Assembly: GCA_029202385.1 (NCBI GenBank)
Contig: CP119314.1
Coordinates: 560,501 to 624,500, forward strand
Source of the DNA: Candidatus Sphingomonas phytovorans
GTDB lineage: Bacteria; Pseudomonadota; Alphaproteobacteria; Sphingomonadales; Sphingomonadaceae
DNA length: 64,000 nt
Direction of reading: 5' to 3'
Shown here: one piece after another, positions 35,757 to 44,762 of the stretch
Position numbering within the stretch: position 1 is the first letter of the stretch
How the letters are laid out: each line of letters begins with the position of its first letter
Notes under the pieces: model-generated
What the model saw: only the letters and a program-made list of their open reading frames with translations
Database searches by the model: none
Told to the model about the DNA's origin: nothing
Position numbers and translations under genes: made by a program

Positions 35757-36935
35757 TTACCGTTTCCGTGTCAGCTCGCGCATCGCGTCATCCAGGCCGG
35801 CGAGCGTCAGCGGATACATCCGGTCGTTCATCAATTCGCGGAGGATGCGGACTGACTGCGAATAGCCCCATTGCTGCTCGGGCACCGGGTTGAGCCATAT
35901 GGCGGCCGGATAGGTGGTGGTCAGGCGGTGCATCCACACCGCGCCGGATTCCTCGTTGAAATGCTCGACCGAGCCGCCGGCATGAGTGATTTCATAGGGG
36001 CTCATCGACGCGTCGCCGACCAGCACCAGCTTGTAATCATGACCGTATTTATGGAGCACGTCCCAAAGCGGGGTGCGCTCGGTGAAGCGGCGGCGATTGT
36101 CCTTCCACACCCCCTCATACGGGCAATTGTGGAAGTAGAAGAATTCGAGATTCTTGAACTCGCTGGTCGCGGCCGAGAACAGTTCCTCGCAAAGCTTCAC
36201 CCAGGGATCCATCGACCCGCCGACATCGAGGAACAGCAGCAGCTTGACCGCATTGTGCCGCTCCGGCCGCATCACGACGTCGAGCCATCCCTGGCGCGCG
36301 GTGCCGTCGATCGTCGCATCGATGTCGAGCTCGTCCGCTGCACCCTCGCGGGCGAAGCGGCGCAGGCGGCGCAGCGCGATCTTGATGTTGCGGGTGCCGA
36401 GTTCCTTCGTGTTGTTCAGATTCTTGAAGTCGCGCTGGTCCCAAACCTTTAGGGCGCGCTTGTTCCTGCTCTCGCCGCCGATACGGACCCCTTCGGGATT
36501 GTAGCCGCTATTGCCGTAGGGCGAGGTACCCCCGGTGCCGATCCATTTGTTGCCGCCCTGGTGCCGGCCCTGCTGCTCCTCAAGCCGCTTCTGCAGCGTC
36601 TCCATGATCTCTTCCCAGGAGCCGAGCGACTTGATCGCCTCCATCTCTTCCGGGGTGAGATATTTCTCGGCGACGGCGCGGAGCCATTCCTCGGGAATGT
36701 CGGCATTCTGGGCGCCGAAGCTGGTGGCGATGCCCTTGAACACCTTGGAGAAGACCTGGTCGAACCGGTCGAGCAGCCCTTCGTCCTTCACGTACACGGC
36801 GCGGGACAGGTAGTAGAAATCCTCGGGCGTGCGCTCGATCACATCACGGTCGAGCGCTTCGAGCAGGATCAGATGCTCCTTCATGCTCGCCGGGATGCCG
36901 GCGGCGCGGAGCTCGTCGAGGAAGTTCAGGAACAT
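35757..36935 (-). CDS. VWA-domain protein, CoxE-like
   Basis: A 392-residue protein of the CoxE-like von Willebrand A family. The MIDAS metal-site motif appears as LDVGGSMDPWV (DxGxS) at about residues 235-245. The N-terminal half is helical and carries the family's LDELRAAGIPASMKEH. CoxE-type proteins normally work with a MoxR AAA+ ATPase to mature metal enzymes or complexes. No such ATPase is in the neighbourhood, so the partner must be elsewhere. Confidence 0.85.
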   Translation of the reverse strand: MFLNFLDELRAAGIPASMKEHLILLEALDRDVIERTPEDFYYLSRAVYVKDEGLLDRFDQVFSKVFKGIATSFGAQNADIPEEWLRAVAEKYLTPEEMEAIKSLGSWEEIMETLQKRLEEQQGRHQGGNKWIGTGGTSPYGNSGYNPEGVRIGGESRNKRALKVWDQRDFKNLNNTKELGTRNIKIALRRLRRFAREGAADELDIDATIDGTARQGWLDVVMRPERHNAVKLLLFLDVGGSMDPWVKLCEELFSAATSEFKNLEFFYFHNCPYEGVWKDNRRRFTERTPLWDVLHKYGHDYKLVLVGDASMSPYEITHAGGSVEHFNEESGAVWMHRLTTTYPAAIWLNPVPEQQWGYSQSVRILRELMNDRMYPLTLAGLDDAMRELTRKR

Positions 36936-36991
36936 GGCATGAGGTTAGGCGCAGCACGCCCGCCAAGTCGATATCTTTCGTGCACGCCGGA

Positions 36992-37552
36992 TCAGCGTGC
37001 GTAGACGTCGATCATCGCACCGATATCGTCGGGATCGTCGCCGGTCAGTTCCCGTGCCGGGCGCGCCTTTGCGACCCGCTTCGCGTCGGGCGTGCCATAG
37101 ATGAAGCCATAGACCGGGTAAGTCGTCGTGCCGAGCCCGTCGCGATCACGATACCAGACCTTCACTTCGCTCCAGTCATTGTCGGGCGAGACGTCGGTCA
37201 GCGTCACGTCCTGCTCGGTATGGCCGCGCTCGCCGTCGATGCGGGACCAGTTGGCATGGGTGACCATTGCCACGCGTGGGGTGACGACACGGCTGATCAC
37301 CGCGACATGGCCGAGGGGCAGGCGGCTCGTCCTGGCGAAGACGATGACCGATCCGACCCTGGGCACATCGCCGCGCTTGTATCTGCCGTCGGCCTGGTCC
37401 CACCAGGTCCAGGCGTCGCCGTAGATCTGGATACCGCTGGCCGCGCGGGCGAAGGGCACGCACTGGCCGACATAATCGAGCAGGGATGCCGCGCCGGCGG
37501 GCGACGAGGCACAGGCCGCCGCCAGAAGGGCAAAAGAGGAAAACATACGCAT
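36992..37552 (-). CDS. Secreted CHAP-domain amidase/peptidase
   Basis: A 186-residue exported protein. The start at ATG 37552 (or 37546) places the signal peptide (FSSFALLAAACASSPAGA) at the N-terminus; no clear ribosome-binding site separates the two. The CHAP domain has Cys31 in GQCVPFAR and His82 in LGHVAVIS, with Asn101 as the likely third residue. Such enzymes cut peptidoglycan peptides or amide bonds. The last 40 residues are a tail outside the domain. It is transcribed toward the VWA gene with a 56-base gap. Confidence 0.82.
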   Translation of the reverse strand: MRMFSSFALLAAACASSPAGAASLLDYVGQCVPFARAASGIQIYGDAWTWWDQADGRYKRGDVPRVGSVIVFARTSRLPLGHVAVISRVVTPRVAMVTHANWSRIDGERGHTEQDVTLTDVSPDNDWSEVKVWYRDRDGLGTTTYPVYGFIYGTPDAKRVAKARPARELTGDDPDDIGAMIDVYAR

Positions 37553-37856
37553 ACACGGGCACCATGGTGGCGCCCCCCCAAAGCATCCGTATCCGGCAGT
37601 GGTTACCATTGGGTAAATCACGTTTCGGATGATCTGTGGGGTTCAATACGGTTTTATCTCTCCCGCCTGGAGACAGCGATGGCCCGTCCTCGACCTGCCA
37701 TCGGGCGAGCATGTCCCGCCATGCTCGGGGATCTTCTCGGGAAGCGCCGGGGCAGGGGCTTGGCGACGTGGGATATCCGCCGCATAACGATCGTTGCGCG
37801 GATGGCACGATCGATGCCGCAATAAATCCGGGATGACGGTTTAAAGAGGGGCGCCG

Positions 37857-38432
37857 ATGAAACCCTGGGCACGATATCTGGTCTGCGGACTTGCCGGCAT
37901 CGTGCTCGGCGGGGGCGGTGCCGTCTGGAGTGTCCGTGCCGGCGCGCTCGGTGCTTCCGACAGGATCGGCGCCTGGACCACCGGCCGGGACTTCGGCACC
38001 GCGCAAGCAAGCGCCTATACCCGCGCGATCGTCGCCTTGCGTGGTCTTCTCGCGCTCCCGGCGACTGAAGCGCGCTACTACAACGCCGCCGTCGACGATG
38101 CCGGTCGCCAGCTCAGCGGCCGCTGCACCTATGCGATCAGCGGCGGCGGCCTGCCGTCGCGGTGGTGGAGCCTGACACTCTATGACGGAGAGGGCTATCT
38201 CGTCGCCAACCAGCCCGGCATCTATTCGGTCGGCAGTGCGGCGCTGCCGTCGTCGGAACAGGCGCATTGGACGGTCACGGTGTCGTCCGAACGGCAAGCC
38301 GGGCACTGGCTGCCGACGGGCAGCGCCGACCGTTTCGAGCTGACGCTTCGCGCCTATCTCCCGGACAATGGTGGGAGCAGCAATTTCACCGGCGCTCAAT
38401 TGCCCAGCATCGTACGGGAGGGGTGCAAATGA
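37857..38432 (+). CDS. DUF1214-domain membrane-anchored protein
   Basis: A 191-residue protein with one N-terminal membrane helix (residues about 7-27), then a DUF1214-type beta-rich domain (ISGGGLPSRWWSLTLYDGEGYL; quoted in part: LPSRWWSLTLYD). The domain is usually found joined to a DUF1254 domain in one longer protein. Here it stands alone and its stop overlaps the ATG of a separate DUF1254-like gene. The function of the family is unknown. The cell-envelope location follows from the anchor. Confidence 0.8.
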   Translation: MKPWARYLVCGLAGIVLGGGGAVWSVRAGALGASDRIGAWTTGRDFGTAQASAYTRAIVALRGLLALPATEARYYNAAVDDAGRQLSGRCTYAISGGGLPSRWWSLTLYDGEGYLVANQPGIYSVGSAALPSSEQAHWTVTVSSERQAGHWLPTGSADRFELTLRAYLPDNGGSSNFTGAQLPSIVREGCK

Positions 38433-38956
38433 TCCGGCGCTGGATTGGCCCGTTGATCGCTGGCCTGGTGCTTGGCGGCGTCGCGTGGCAGGCGGTCATG
38501 GTCGTTGCGCCGGATGCGCTGATGCGGCTCGCGGTGCGGCGGGTGTCGGCGCTTGGCGGCGCCAACCGCTTCGCCCATGCCCCGCTGGCCACCGCCGCCT
38601 CGCGCACCATCGTGCGGCCCAGTCCCGACCTTGCCTATTCGACCTGCCCGTTCGACCTGAGCGCCGGGCCGCTACTGATCGACGCGGTGCCCGTGCAGGC
38701 GCCATACTGGTCGCTCTCGATCTTCGACACGCACACCAATGCCGCCCTGGTCCGCAACGGTATCAAGGCAGGGCATAAACCGTTCCGCATCGCCGTGCTG
38801 GCGTCCGGACAGGCTGCGCCCGCCGGATATGAGCCGGTCCATGTCGACGGAACGCGCGGAATCGCCCTGGTCCGTATCCTGATCGACAACCGGGCCCGCT
38901 TTCCCGAGATCGACCGGGAGCGCCACGGGACGACCTGTCGTTCTTCGGCATCATAG
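38429..38956 (+). CDS. DUF1254-domain membrane-anchored protein
   Basis: A 175-residue protein with an N-terminal membrane helix (residues about 5-28) and a DUF1254-type domain (PSPDLAYSTCPFDLSAGPL; PYWSLSIFDTHTNAAL). It begins in a 4-base ATGA overlap with the DUF1214 gene, so the two are translated as a pair. Together they match the two halves of the usual DUF1254-DUF1214 protein in reversed gene order. Function unknown. Confidence 0.8.
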   Translation: MIRRWIGPLIAGLVLGGVAWQAVMVVAPDALMRLAVRRVSALGGANRFAHAPLATAASRTIVRPSPDLAYSTCPFDLSAGPLLIDAVPVQAPYWSLSIFDTHTNAALVRNGIKAGHKPFRIAVLASGQAAPAGYEPVHVDGTRGIALVRILIDNRARFPEIDRERHGTTCRSSAS

Positions 38957-39028
38957 CGTCGTGCCAATGGAGGAGTCGTCAACGACCCCGCCGTCGACGA
39001 TGAGCCCCGACCGCGCGCCCGCCTGGCT

Positions 39029-40024
39029 TTAGATCCCGCCCTTGAACGCGTCGGAGATCGAGCAGGCTGCCGGGCCGAGGATGACGATGAACAGCACGGG
39101 CAGGATGAACAGGATCAACGGCACCGTCATGATCGCGGGCAGGCGGGCGGCCTTTTCCTCGGCGCGCATCATGCGCTCGTTGCGGAACTCGGCCGAGAGC
39201 ACGCGGAGCGCTGACGCCAATGGCGTGCCGTATTTCTCGGTCTGGACCATGGTGGTGACGACGCCCTTCAGGGCATCGAGCTTGACCCGCATGGCGAGGT
39301 TCTCGAACGCTTGGCGGCGCTCCGACAGAAAGCCGAGCTCGATCGCGGTCAGGGTGAATTCGTCACCCAGTTCGGGATAGGCGCGACCGAGCTCGCGGGC
39401 GACCCGGTTGAAGGCCGCGTCGACGGTCAGGCCCGCTTCGGCGCAGATGACGAGCAGATCGAGGGCGTCGGGCAGGCCCTTGCGGATCGCGCTGGAGCGC
39501 TTGTCGATCTTGTTCTTCAGGAAGATGTCGGGCGCCTTGTAGCTCAGGATGAAGCTGACCGCGACGATCCCGTAGCGCTTGAGCGGGCTATAGTCGGCGA
39601 ACATGTCGGTGCCGTAGACCATGTAGACCATCAGCCCGCCGAACACGATCGGCAGGACCAGGCGGCCGAAGATGACCGCGACGGCATATTCCTTCGATCG
39701 GATGCCGGCCTGCATCAGCTTGATCTGCGCTGCCTTGACCTGGCTGTCCTGCAACACCTTGAGACCGGACAGGATCGACTTGATGCGGTCGGTCGTCTCG
39801 TTCTTGGTGACGAGCTTCGCGCGGCGCTTGGTCGAGGCGGTGATGCCGGCCTTCAACTGCTCGCGGCGGTCGTTCAGGGCCTTGACGCGCTTCGTCATCG
39901 GGTCGCGCGCGGTCGTCGCGGCGTAGATCGCCAGCAGCACCGCGAATGCGGCGACGCCGGAGAGCAGCGTCGCCACCCACATCACATCGACCCCTAGGAT
40001 CGTTGGTCCAGCCGTGTCGCCCAT
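39029..40024 (-). CDS. tadC: Tad pilus inner-membrane platform protein TadC
   Basis: A 331-residue type-II-secretion F-domain protein of the Tad/Flp pilus. Membrane helices are at the N-terminus (residues about 15-35), the middle (115-165) and the C-terminus (300-325). The F domain has GLPDALDLLVICAEAGLTVD, the TadC signature. It is the last gene of the minus-strand locus and follows tadB by 22 bases. With TadB it forms the platform on which the pilus is built. Confidence 0.93.
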   Translation of the reverse strand: MGDTAGPTILGVDVMWVATLLSGVAAFAVLLAIYAATTARDPMTKRVKALNDRREQLKAGITASTKRRAKLVTKNETTDRIKSILSGLKVLQDSQVKAAQIKLMQAGIRSKEYAVAVIFGRLVLPIVFGGLMVYMVYGTDMFADYSPLKRYGIVAVSFILSYKAPDIFLKNKIDKRSSAIRKGLPDALDLLVICAEAGLTVDAAFNRVARELGRAYPELGDEFTLTAIELGFLSERRQAFENLAMRVKLDALKGVVTTMVQTEKYGTPLASALRVLSAEFRNERMMRAEEKAARLPAIMTVPLILFILPVLFIVILGPAACSISDAFKGGI

Positions 40025-40046
40025 GAAAGTTCCGCGCTATCCTGAT

Positions 40047-41021
40047 CTAGATTTCAAAGTTGATCATCTTGGCCATGATGAAGGCGCCGATCGCCATCCA
40101 GATCATGCCGCCGCCACCCGCGACCATCAGCCGCTGGTCGACGAAGAAGGTCTGCATATAGCTGCCGTTGATCATCCAGATCATGCCGAACACGATGAAC
40201 GGCAGCGATCCGATGATGTAGGCGGAGGCCTTGGATTCGGACGACATCGCCTTGATCTTGAGCTTCATCTGCCCGCGCATGCGCAGCACATTGGCAAGGT
40301 TGGCGAGAGTCTCGGCCAGGTTGCCGCCGGTCTCGCGCTGGATCGCGATGGTGATGACGAAGAACTGGAATTCGGGCGTGCCGAGCCGGTCCGCGGTTTC
40401 CTGTAGCGCCACGTCCATCGTCCGGCCGATCTTCATCTTGTCGGTGATGGAGCGGAACTCGACGCCGACGGGACCCTCGACCTCCTGGCCGACCACGCCG
40501 ATCGTCTCAGTGATCGGCAGGCCGGAGCGGAGGCCGCGGACCAGCAGTTCGATCGCGTCGGGGAACTTGGCAGTGAACTGGGTGATGCGGCGCTTGATGA
40601 AGAAACCCACCACGAAATGCGGGATACCGGCGCCCAGCATGATCCCGACAAGCAGGGATAGTGCGATCGGCAGGCCCTGGAGCCAGAGCAGCATGCCGAC
40701 GATCACGGTGATGCCAAGCGTCGCCATGCCGTACTGACCGACGGTCCAGGTCTTGCCGGTCATCGCCAGCCGCTTCTTGAGCAGGGCGGGGCGGGGCAGG
40801 AACCGCATCGCCGCGGCGTCCATCTTGTTGCCGCGGCTTGCAGTGATGCGGCGCATCTGCGCCTCGACCAGCGCGTTCGAGGAGTCGCTGTGCCGCGCCC
40901 GCACCGCGCTCAGCCGGCGTTCGCGCGCGCGCGCTGGCGATGGCCCGGCAAAGGCGAACACCATCAGCACGAGCACAGTGGCGGCGCCGGCGAACAGCAT
41001 GATGAACGGCATCAGTTCCAT
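40047..41021 (-). CDS. tadB: Tad pilus inner-membrane platform protein TadB
   Basis: A 324-residue F-domain protein. The signature FPDAIELLVRGLRSGLPITE and the family's helices at both ends are present. It is TadC's partner. In most Tad loci cpaF/tadA lies directly before tadB; here only 78 bases separate it from cpaE and no ATPase gene is present. Complete, of normal length. Confidence 0.93.
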   Translation of the reverse strand: MELMPFIMLFAGAATVLVLMVFAFAGPSPARARERRLSAVRARHSDSSNALVEAQMRRITASRGNKMDAAAMRFLPRPALLKKRLAMTGKTWTVGQYGMATLGITVIVGMLLWLQGLPIALSLLVGIMLGAGIPHFVVGFFIKRRITQFTAKFPDAIELLVRGLRSGLPITETIGVVGQEVEGPVGVEFRSITDKMKIGRTMDVALQETADRLGTPEFQFFVITIAIQRETGGNLAETLANLANVLRMRGQMKLKIKAMSSESKASAYIIGSLPFIVFGMIWMINGSYMQTFFVDQRLMVAGGGGMIWMAIGAFIMAKMINFEI

Positions 41022-41099
41022 CGCGGTATCAAGCGCTCCGCTTCGTTGACGGACGGTTTACGCCCGCGAATTTTCCGCCTCCGTCGTCGGCGGACAGGC

Positions 41100-42389
41100 T
41101 CATTTCTTCGCCGAACGCTTCGGCATCATCGATTTGAGATCGGCGAACTTGCCCATCAGCGACGTGCCGCCGCTGCCGCCCTTCTTCTTGCGGCCGTCAT
41201 CGCCCTCGGCCGAATCGCCGACGCCCATCAGCCTCGTGGCGAGATCGACCATCGGCTGGATCGTCTTTGATCCCTTGCCAGCCTCTGACAGCGGCTTGCC
41301 CAGCTTGGCCGCCTGGGCGCCCAGCTTCTGGTCGAACGGGATCACGAAATCGATCTTGCGCTCGATCGATCCCTCGAAGTCCTTGCGGCTGATTTCCTGC
41401 TGCCCGTTGACGTGCATCTTGTTGGCGACGACGAATATCTGGGTCTGCGGCGCGTTGGACTTGAGCCAGGACAGGATCCGGATCGAATCGCGGGCCGCGG
41501 CGAGGGTGAGCTCGGTCACCACCACCGCGACCTGCACGTCAGTGATGAGGTGCGGATGCTGGACCAGCATGTTGCGCGGCAGATCGACGATCGTGCATTC
41601 GAACGCGGCGCGCATCTCCTCCTGAAGCTGGTAGAAGGCCGCACCATCCGTCAGGACCGGCGAGTTGATCGGGGCTTCGGCCGACAGCACCGACAGCATC
41701 TCGCTCGATTTGACCATCGCGCGTTCGATGAACAGGCCGTCGATTCGGCTGGGATTCTCGATCGCGTCGGTCAGGCCGCGGCCCGGCTCGAGATCGAGCG
41801 CAAGCGCGCCGGTGCCGAAATGCACGTCGAGATCGAGCAACGCTGTCGTCCGCCCACCCTTCTCGCTGAGGATCCAGGCGACCGACGTCGCCAGCGTGGA
41901 GGCGCCGACGCCACCGCGCGCGCCGATAAAGGCGGTGGAGCAATGCGGTCGCTCGCCGCTGGCGTCGACCTGCTTGGGCGCGTTGAGGATGGTCTGGGCA
42001 TGGGTGAACGCCTCGCGCAACATGTCCGGGCTCAATGGCTTGAGCAGATAGTCCTGGATGCCGCTGACCACGAGATCGCGATACAGCCGCACGTCGTTGA
42101 CCTGCCCCGCCGCGATCACGACGGTGCCGGGTTCGCAGACTTCGGCCAGCGCATTGATGTCGTTCAGGGGATCGCCGGATTCGGAGAGATCGACGAACAG
42201 TATCTGCGGGCTGGCCGAGACCGAGAGCGACTGGACCGCATTGCGCAGGCCGCCCTTGTTCACCTTCTCCGGTACCCAGCCCATCTCGACGGCGACCGGC
42301 CGCAGGATCTCGGCGGTGGTCTCGTCGCACACAAAGGCGCTGAAGGGTTCGCGCTGGCCGATACGGCCGCTGTTGAAGGGAGCGTTCAT
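41100..42389 (-). CDS. cpaE: Pilus assembly ATPase-like protein CpaE/TadZ
   Basis: A 429-residue protein with an N-terminal receiver-like domain (about residues 20-140; FVDLSESGDPL region) and a MinD/ParA-like ATPase domain. The deviant Walker A is GARGGVGASTLATSVAW near residue 155. It places the Tad machinery at its site in the cell, at the pole in Caulobacter. Its ATG overlaps the last base of the cpaD stop, so they are coupled. The tail is Gly/Lys-rich. Confidence 0.92.
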   Translation of the reverse strand: MNAPFNSGRIGQREPFSAFVCDETTAEILRPVAVEMGWVPEKVNKGGLRNAVQSLSVSASPQILFVDLSESGDPLNDINALAEVCEPGTVVIAAGQVNDVRLYRDLVVSGIQDYLLKPLSPDMLREAFTHAQTILNAPKQVDASGERPHCSTAFIGARGGVGASTLATSVAWILSEKGGRTTALLDLDVHFGTGALALDLEPGRGLTDAIENPSRIDGLFIERAMVKSSEMLSVLSAEAPINSPVLTDGAAFYQLQEEMRAAFECTIVDLPRNMLVQHPHLITDVQVAVVVTELTLAAARDSIRILSWLKSNAPQTQIFVVANKMHVNGQQEISRKDFEGSIERKIDFVIPFDQKLGAQAAKLGKPLSEAGKGSKTIQPMVDLATRLMGVGDSAEGDDGRKKKGGSGGTSLMGKFADLKSMMPKRSAKK

Positions 42390-43018
42390 TACTTGGTCGC
42401 CGGATCTTTGAGGCCGCTGGCGCCGGTGGGCACGGCCTTGCGATAGGTGCCGATCGCGCGGGTGGAGACCGCGGGGTCGATGGTTTCAGCGCCTGGCTGG
42501 CCGCGTACGAGGTCGCCCGGGTTGGCGACCATCGCGGCCAGGTTGGAATTGATCGCGCACCCCTGGTTGGACGAGGTATTGCTCTCGAACTCGGGCTGGC
42601 TCATCCGGCTGAAATCCGGGCAGCCCGGCACCTTTGCCTTCATCCGCGTGACGACGATCCGCGCCATGCCGGGCGCGATGGTGGCCCCGGTGACCGGCGC
42701 GTCGTCGGACAGCAGCAGCCCATAATGCGCGATCTCGGTCGAGACTTCGTCCCGGATGCCCCCGCCATGGGTGTTGGGATCGTCGATCGAGACGCGATCA
42801 CCATAGCCGAGGCGAAGCGAGGACATCCAGCCGGCAAGACGCTGCGCCTCGCCCGGGGCGAGGGTGTTGCCGCTGGTATTGACGTCGAACACATAGTCGG
42901 TCCGGCTGACAACCGGCTGGTGGACCGATTCCACGCCACGGTTCTGCGTGCCCGCGCAGGCGCCCAGCAGCAGGGCCGGCACAAGGGCTGATGCGAGGAG
43001 GGTCGTACGCTTGATCAT
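42389..43018 (-). CDS. cpaD: Pilus assembly lipoprotein CpaD
   Basis: A 209-residue outer-membrane lipoprotein with the signal peptide ending in LLGACAGT (lipobox). The body has DYVFDVNTSGNTLAPGEAQRLAGW, of which FDVNTSGNTL is family-typical, and CPDFSRMSQPEFESNTSSNQGC near residue 130, where the PDFSR/N-x-GC pattern marks CpaD. It helps the secretin assemble. It lies 23 bases after the cpaC stop. Confidence 0.88.
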   Translation of the reverse strand: MIKRTTLLASALVPALLLGACAGTQNRGVESVHQPVVSRTDYVFDVNTSGNTLAPGEAQRLAGWMSSLRLGYGDRVSIDDPNTHGGGIRDEVSTEIAHYGLLLSDDAPVTGATIAPGMARIVVTRMKAKVPGCPDFSRMSQPEFESNTSSNQGCAINSNLAAMVANPGDLVRGQPGAETIDPAVSTRAIGTYRKAVPTGASGLKDPATK

Positions 43019-43041
43019 GGGTCTTTCCCTTGAGCCGACGG

Positions 43042-44761
43042 TCAGTTGAGGTTGAAGCCGGGCGCGACGCTCTCGGCCTTCGATTTCGATTTCGATTTGG
43101 TTTCGGGCGGCGTGCTCTTGATCACCGATTCCTCGCGGCGCGGCTGCTGCGGCGCCTGCGAGGGGAGGACGGAGACGGGCGCGGCCGCACCGAAGGAGGG
43201 CTCGGCACCGGCGGGCGGGGCCATGCTTGGCTTGGGTCGATCCCCTCCGTTGGTGCCGCCGCCGAGCTGGCCGAGCAGCACCCGATCCAGATCGGTCGGC
43301 GCCTTGTAGCCATCGGTTGGCAGGACGATGTCGTTCGCATTGACCGGCTTCACCAGATACGGAGTGATCACGATGACGAGCTCAGTCTCGTTGCGCTGGA
43401 AGCTGTTGGAACGGAACAGGGCGCCCAGGATCGGCACGTCGCCAATGCCCGGAGCCTTGTCGATCGAGTTCTGATGGTCGTTCTGGAGCAGGCCGGCGAT
43501 CATGAAGCTCTGGCCCGAGCCGAGCTCGACCGTGGTTTCCGCCCGGCGGGTCGTGAGCCCGGGAATGACGATGTTGCCGATCGTCACCGAGCCCGCTGCC
43601 GAGAGCTGCGATACTTCTGGACGGACCCGAAGCGAGATGCGTCCGTCAGCCAGGACAGTCGGGGTGTAGGCCAGGCTGACGCCATATTGCTTGTACTCGA
43701 CCGAGACAGCGCCGAGGCCCTGACTCACCGGTATCGGGATCTCGCCGCCTGCGAGGAAAGTGCCGGTCTCGCCGGAGAGGGCGGTGAGGTTGGGGTTGGC
43801 GAGCGTCGTCACCTGACCGTCCCGTTCACCCAGATCGAGCGACGCGAGCAGGTCCATGCCGAACGCGCGTCCGGCGAGGCCAAGTACCGTTCCCATTCCC
43901 GTGCCCGCCGGAAATTTGAACAGGGTATTGCCGGGGACGGCGCCATTCGCGTCGACGGCCACCGGGGGACCGCCCGGTACCGGCGGAAGGCCCGGAACCG
44001 TCGTGATGGTGCCCTGGCGCCCCTGGGTAATGCCGAACAGGGTTCCGCCGCTATTGTCGCGATTGGTGAGATTGACGCCGATATTCTTCACGAAGCTGCG
44101 GCTGACCTCGGCGAAGCGGACCTGAAGGTTGACCTGCAGCGGGGGTCGCGGTGCGAAGCCGGTTGAACACGGCGATCTTCAGGGTGGCGGTGGCATCGGA
44201 AGCGTTGACGCCCGGGTTGAGCAGCGCCGTCACCAGCCGTTCGGCCTGGGCGCTGTCCTCCGGCGCGGCGACCGTGCCGGTCAGCACGGCGATCTGGCCG
44301 GTCGTCGTCACATGGATGTCGGCATCGGGCATCGCGAGCTTCATCATGCGATCGATCGACGTGATGTTCTGGCTGACCAGGACGTTGGCTGAATAGATCA
44401 CGGCGCCGCTCGCATTCGTCGCGAACACGGTCGCTTCGCCGAATTCCTTGCCGAACAGATGGATCTGGCGCGCGTTGCTGACATAGACGTCGGCGGTGCT
44501 CGGGTTGGACACCCACACGTCGGCGACGTCGGACGGAAGGGTGATCAACTCACCCTGGCCGATCGAGAGCAATACTTGGCGGGTCGGCCGCTGCGTGCCG
44601 ACCGGGGGTGTTCCCACCCGCGCCGGACGCGCGGTGGCCGGGCGTGGCCTTGCTGGACCAGCCTTGGCCGCACCGGCGATCGCGGTCGCGGGCAGGGTGG
44701 CGACCAGGGCCGCCGCCGCCGTCACCGCAATCGAGCGATGCAAGAAGGTCCTGATACGCAT
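43042..44761 (-). pseudogene. cpaC: Tad secretin CpaC, interrupted by a +1 frameshift
   Basis: The outer-membrane secretin of the Tad system, present as two overlapping frames. The N-terminal frame starts at ATG 44761 (signal peptide, then VLLSIGQGELITLPSDVADV and a BON-like domain) and leaves the family sequence after FNRLRTATP. The C-terminal frame holds the rest: LQVNLQVRFAEVS, then the secretin domain with VEYKQYGVSLAYTPTV and VELGSGQSFMIAGLL, and a KSKSKSK tail. Dropping one G from the five-G run at 44141-44145 (plus strand) joins the two into one normal secretin of about 570 residues. It is either a sequence error or a real null mutation. Confidence 0.88.
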
Positions 44762-44762
44762 C

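Noticed and set aside
44141..44145. Programmed ribosomal frameshift in cpaC
   Set aside because: No known secretin uses one, no stimulating structure is evident, and the same +1 type of change recurs in core genes nearby, so error or mutation is more likely.
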